NCBI RefSeq assembly: GCF_938045205.1
Contig: NZ_CALIMY010000132.1
Coordinates: forward strand, 1 to 42,629
Origin: an uncultured Campylobacter sp.
GTDB taxonomy: Bacteria; Campylobacterota; Campylobacteria; Campylobacterales; Campylobacteraceae
Length of the DNA stretch: 42,629 nucleotides
Reading direction: 5' to 3'
Part shown: piece by piece, positions 42,318 to 42,629 of the stretch
How positions within the stretch are numbered: the first letter of the stretch is position 1
Layout of the letters: every line of letters begins with the position of its first letter
The notes under the pieces: generated by a model
What the model saw: the letters and a program-made list of their open reading frames with translations, nothing else
What the model was told of the DNA's origin: nothing
Database searches by the model: none
Made by a program: the position numbers and the translations under genes

Positions 42318-42629
42318 TTTCGCTTAAATTTATCGTCTCTACTTTGCAACCGCCATAAATTTTCTTGATCTGCTCTATCGCGACATAGTCATCATCTGTC
42401 CCATATACTGGCACTATCAAAAGACCGTTTATTTTAATAAAATTTAGGTAAGCGCCCCAATCTCTTATTTTACTAAAAAAGCCCTCGCCATACTTCATAA
42501 ATTTGATATTCAAACCGCACTTTTTAAGAGACCTTATAAGCCTATCGTTAAAACTCTTGCTCTCGTTTGAAAAATCATTGACAATCACGCTGTTTTCATC
42601 TATCCATCTCACCATGCCGTCGCTGTGCC
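42262..42629 (-). CDS. Agmatine deiminase family protein, C-terminal part
   Basis: The frame is open past the window edge, so only the last 121 or so residues are visible. It starts HSDGMVRWIDEN, matching the catalytic His-containing HxDG motif of agmatine deiminase / PPAD enzymes. The end, LGGALHCITAEKFGR, carries the catalytic Cys of the GG...HC(I/V)T motif. YGTDDDYVAIEQIKKIYG lies between. These enzymes convert agmatine to N-carbamoylputrescine for polyamine synthesis. A terminator follows the stop codon at once. Confidence 0.9.
   Translation of the reverse strand, partial: HSDGMVRWIDENSVIVNDFSNESKSFNDRLIRSLKKCGLNIKFMKYGEGFFSKIRDWGAYLNFIKINGLLIVPVYGTDDDYVAIEQIKKIYGGCKVETINLSEIIELGGALHCITAEKFGR

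Overview
The window reads as a chromosomal segment of a Campylobacter-type epsilonproteobacterium, probably one of the higher-GC, oral or anaerobic species (C. gracilis, C. showae or C. rectus would fit; this is inference from gene content and base composition, not a database match). The evidence is gene order: an RluA-type pseudouridine synthase, ffh, rpsP, a KH protein, rimM, trmD and rplS; then HIT, pheS, pheT, aroA, ispH, rpsA and serA; then a DUF465 gene, rpmB, rpe and dnaQ. All three runs match blocks I know from C. jejuni. Intergenic DNA is full of AAATTT/AAAATTTT words, and several genes start with GTG or TTG.

Layout. 1-4375: translation and SRP operon on the + strand. 4670-8910: two overlapping genes that together make a long acyl-CoA dehydratase activase-like Fe-S ATPase/reductase. 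9284-10055: an orphan lipoprotein and tRNA-Ser(GCU). 10686-11971 (-): bactofilin ccmA and an M23 peptidase (csd1-like), a cell-shape module. 12140-12583: dps. 13140-22458: HIT gene (-), then pheS-pheT-aroA-ispH, rpsA and serA (+). 23135-24103 (-): DUF3137 membrane protein. 24346-27905: a metal module with znuA and a DUF1007/NicO fusion on the - strand, and a short Fur-family regulator divergent from them. 28040-28480: unknown small protein. 29343-32346 (-): DUF465, argJ, a K+ channel with a TrkA-like domain, and rpmB. 32492-33961 (+): rpe, dnaQ. 35750-38656 (-): glycerate kinase and a GntP permease, a likely glycerate uptake and phosphorylation pair. 39843-41178 (-): a short YrdC/Sua5-like protein and an EamA exporter. 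41361-42317 (+): an AT-rich HNH-like gene running tail to tail into the 3' end of an agmatine deiminase gene (-), which leaves the window.

Most of the window is conserved housekeeping DNA. The parts that stand out are the split activase protein, the znuA/NicO/Fur-like metal locus without a visible ABC permease or ATPase, the AT-rich HNH gene that overlaps its neighbour's terminator, a K+ channel whose RCK domain lacks the usual glycine loop, and several long gene-free stretches (33962-35749, 38657-39842, 28481-29342, 22459-23134, 10056-10685) that carry hairpins, short imperfect repeats and dense RAATTY-type words. All family assignments rest on motifs and gene order read by eye; no search was run.
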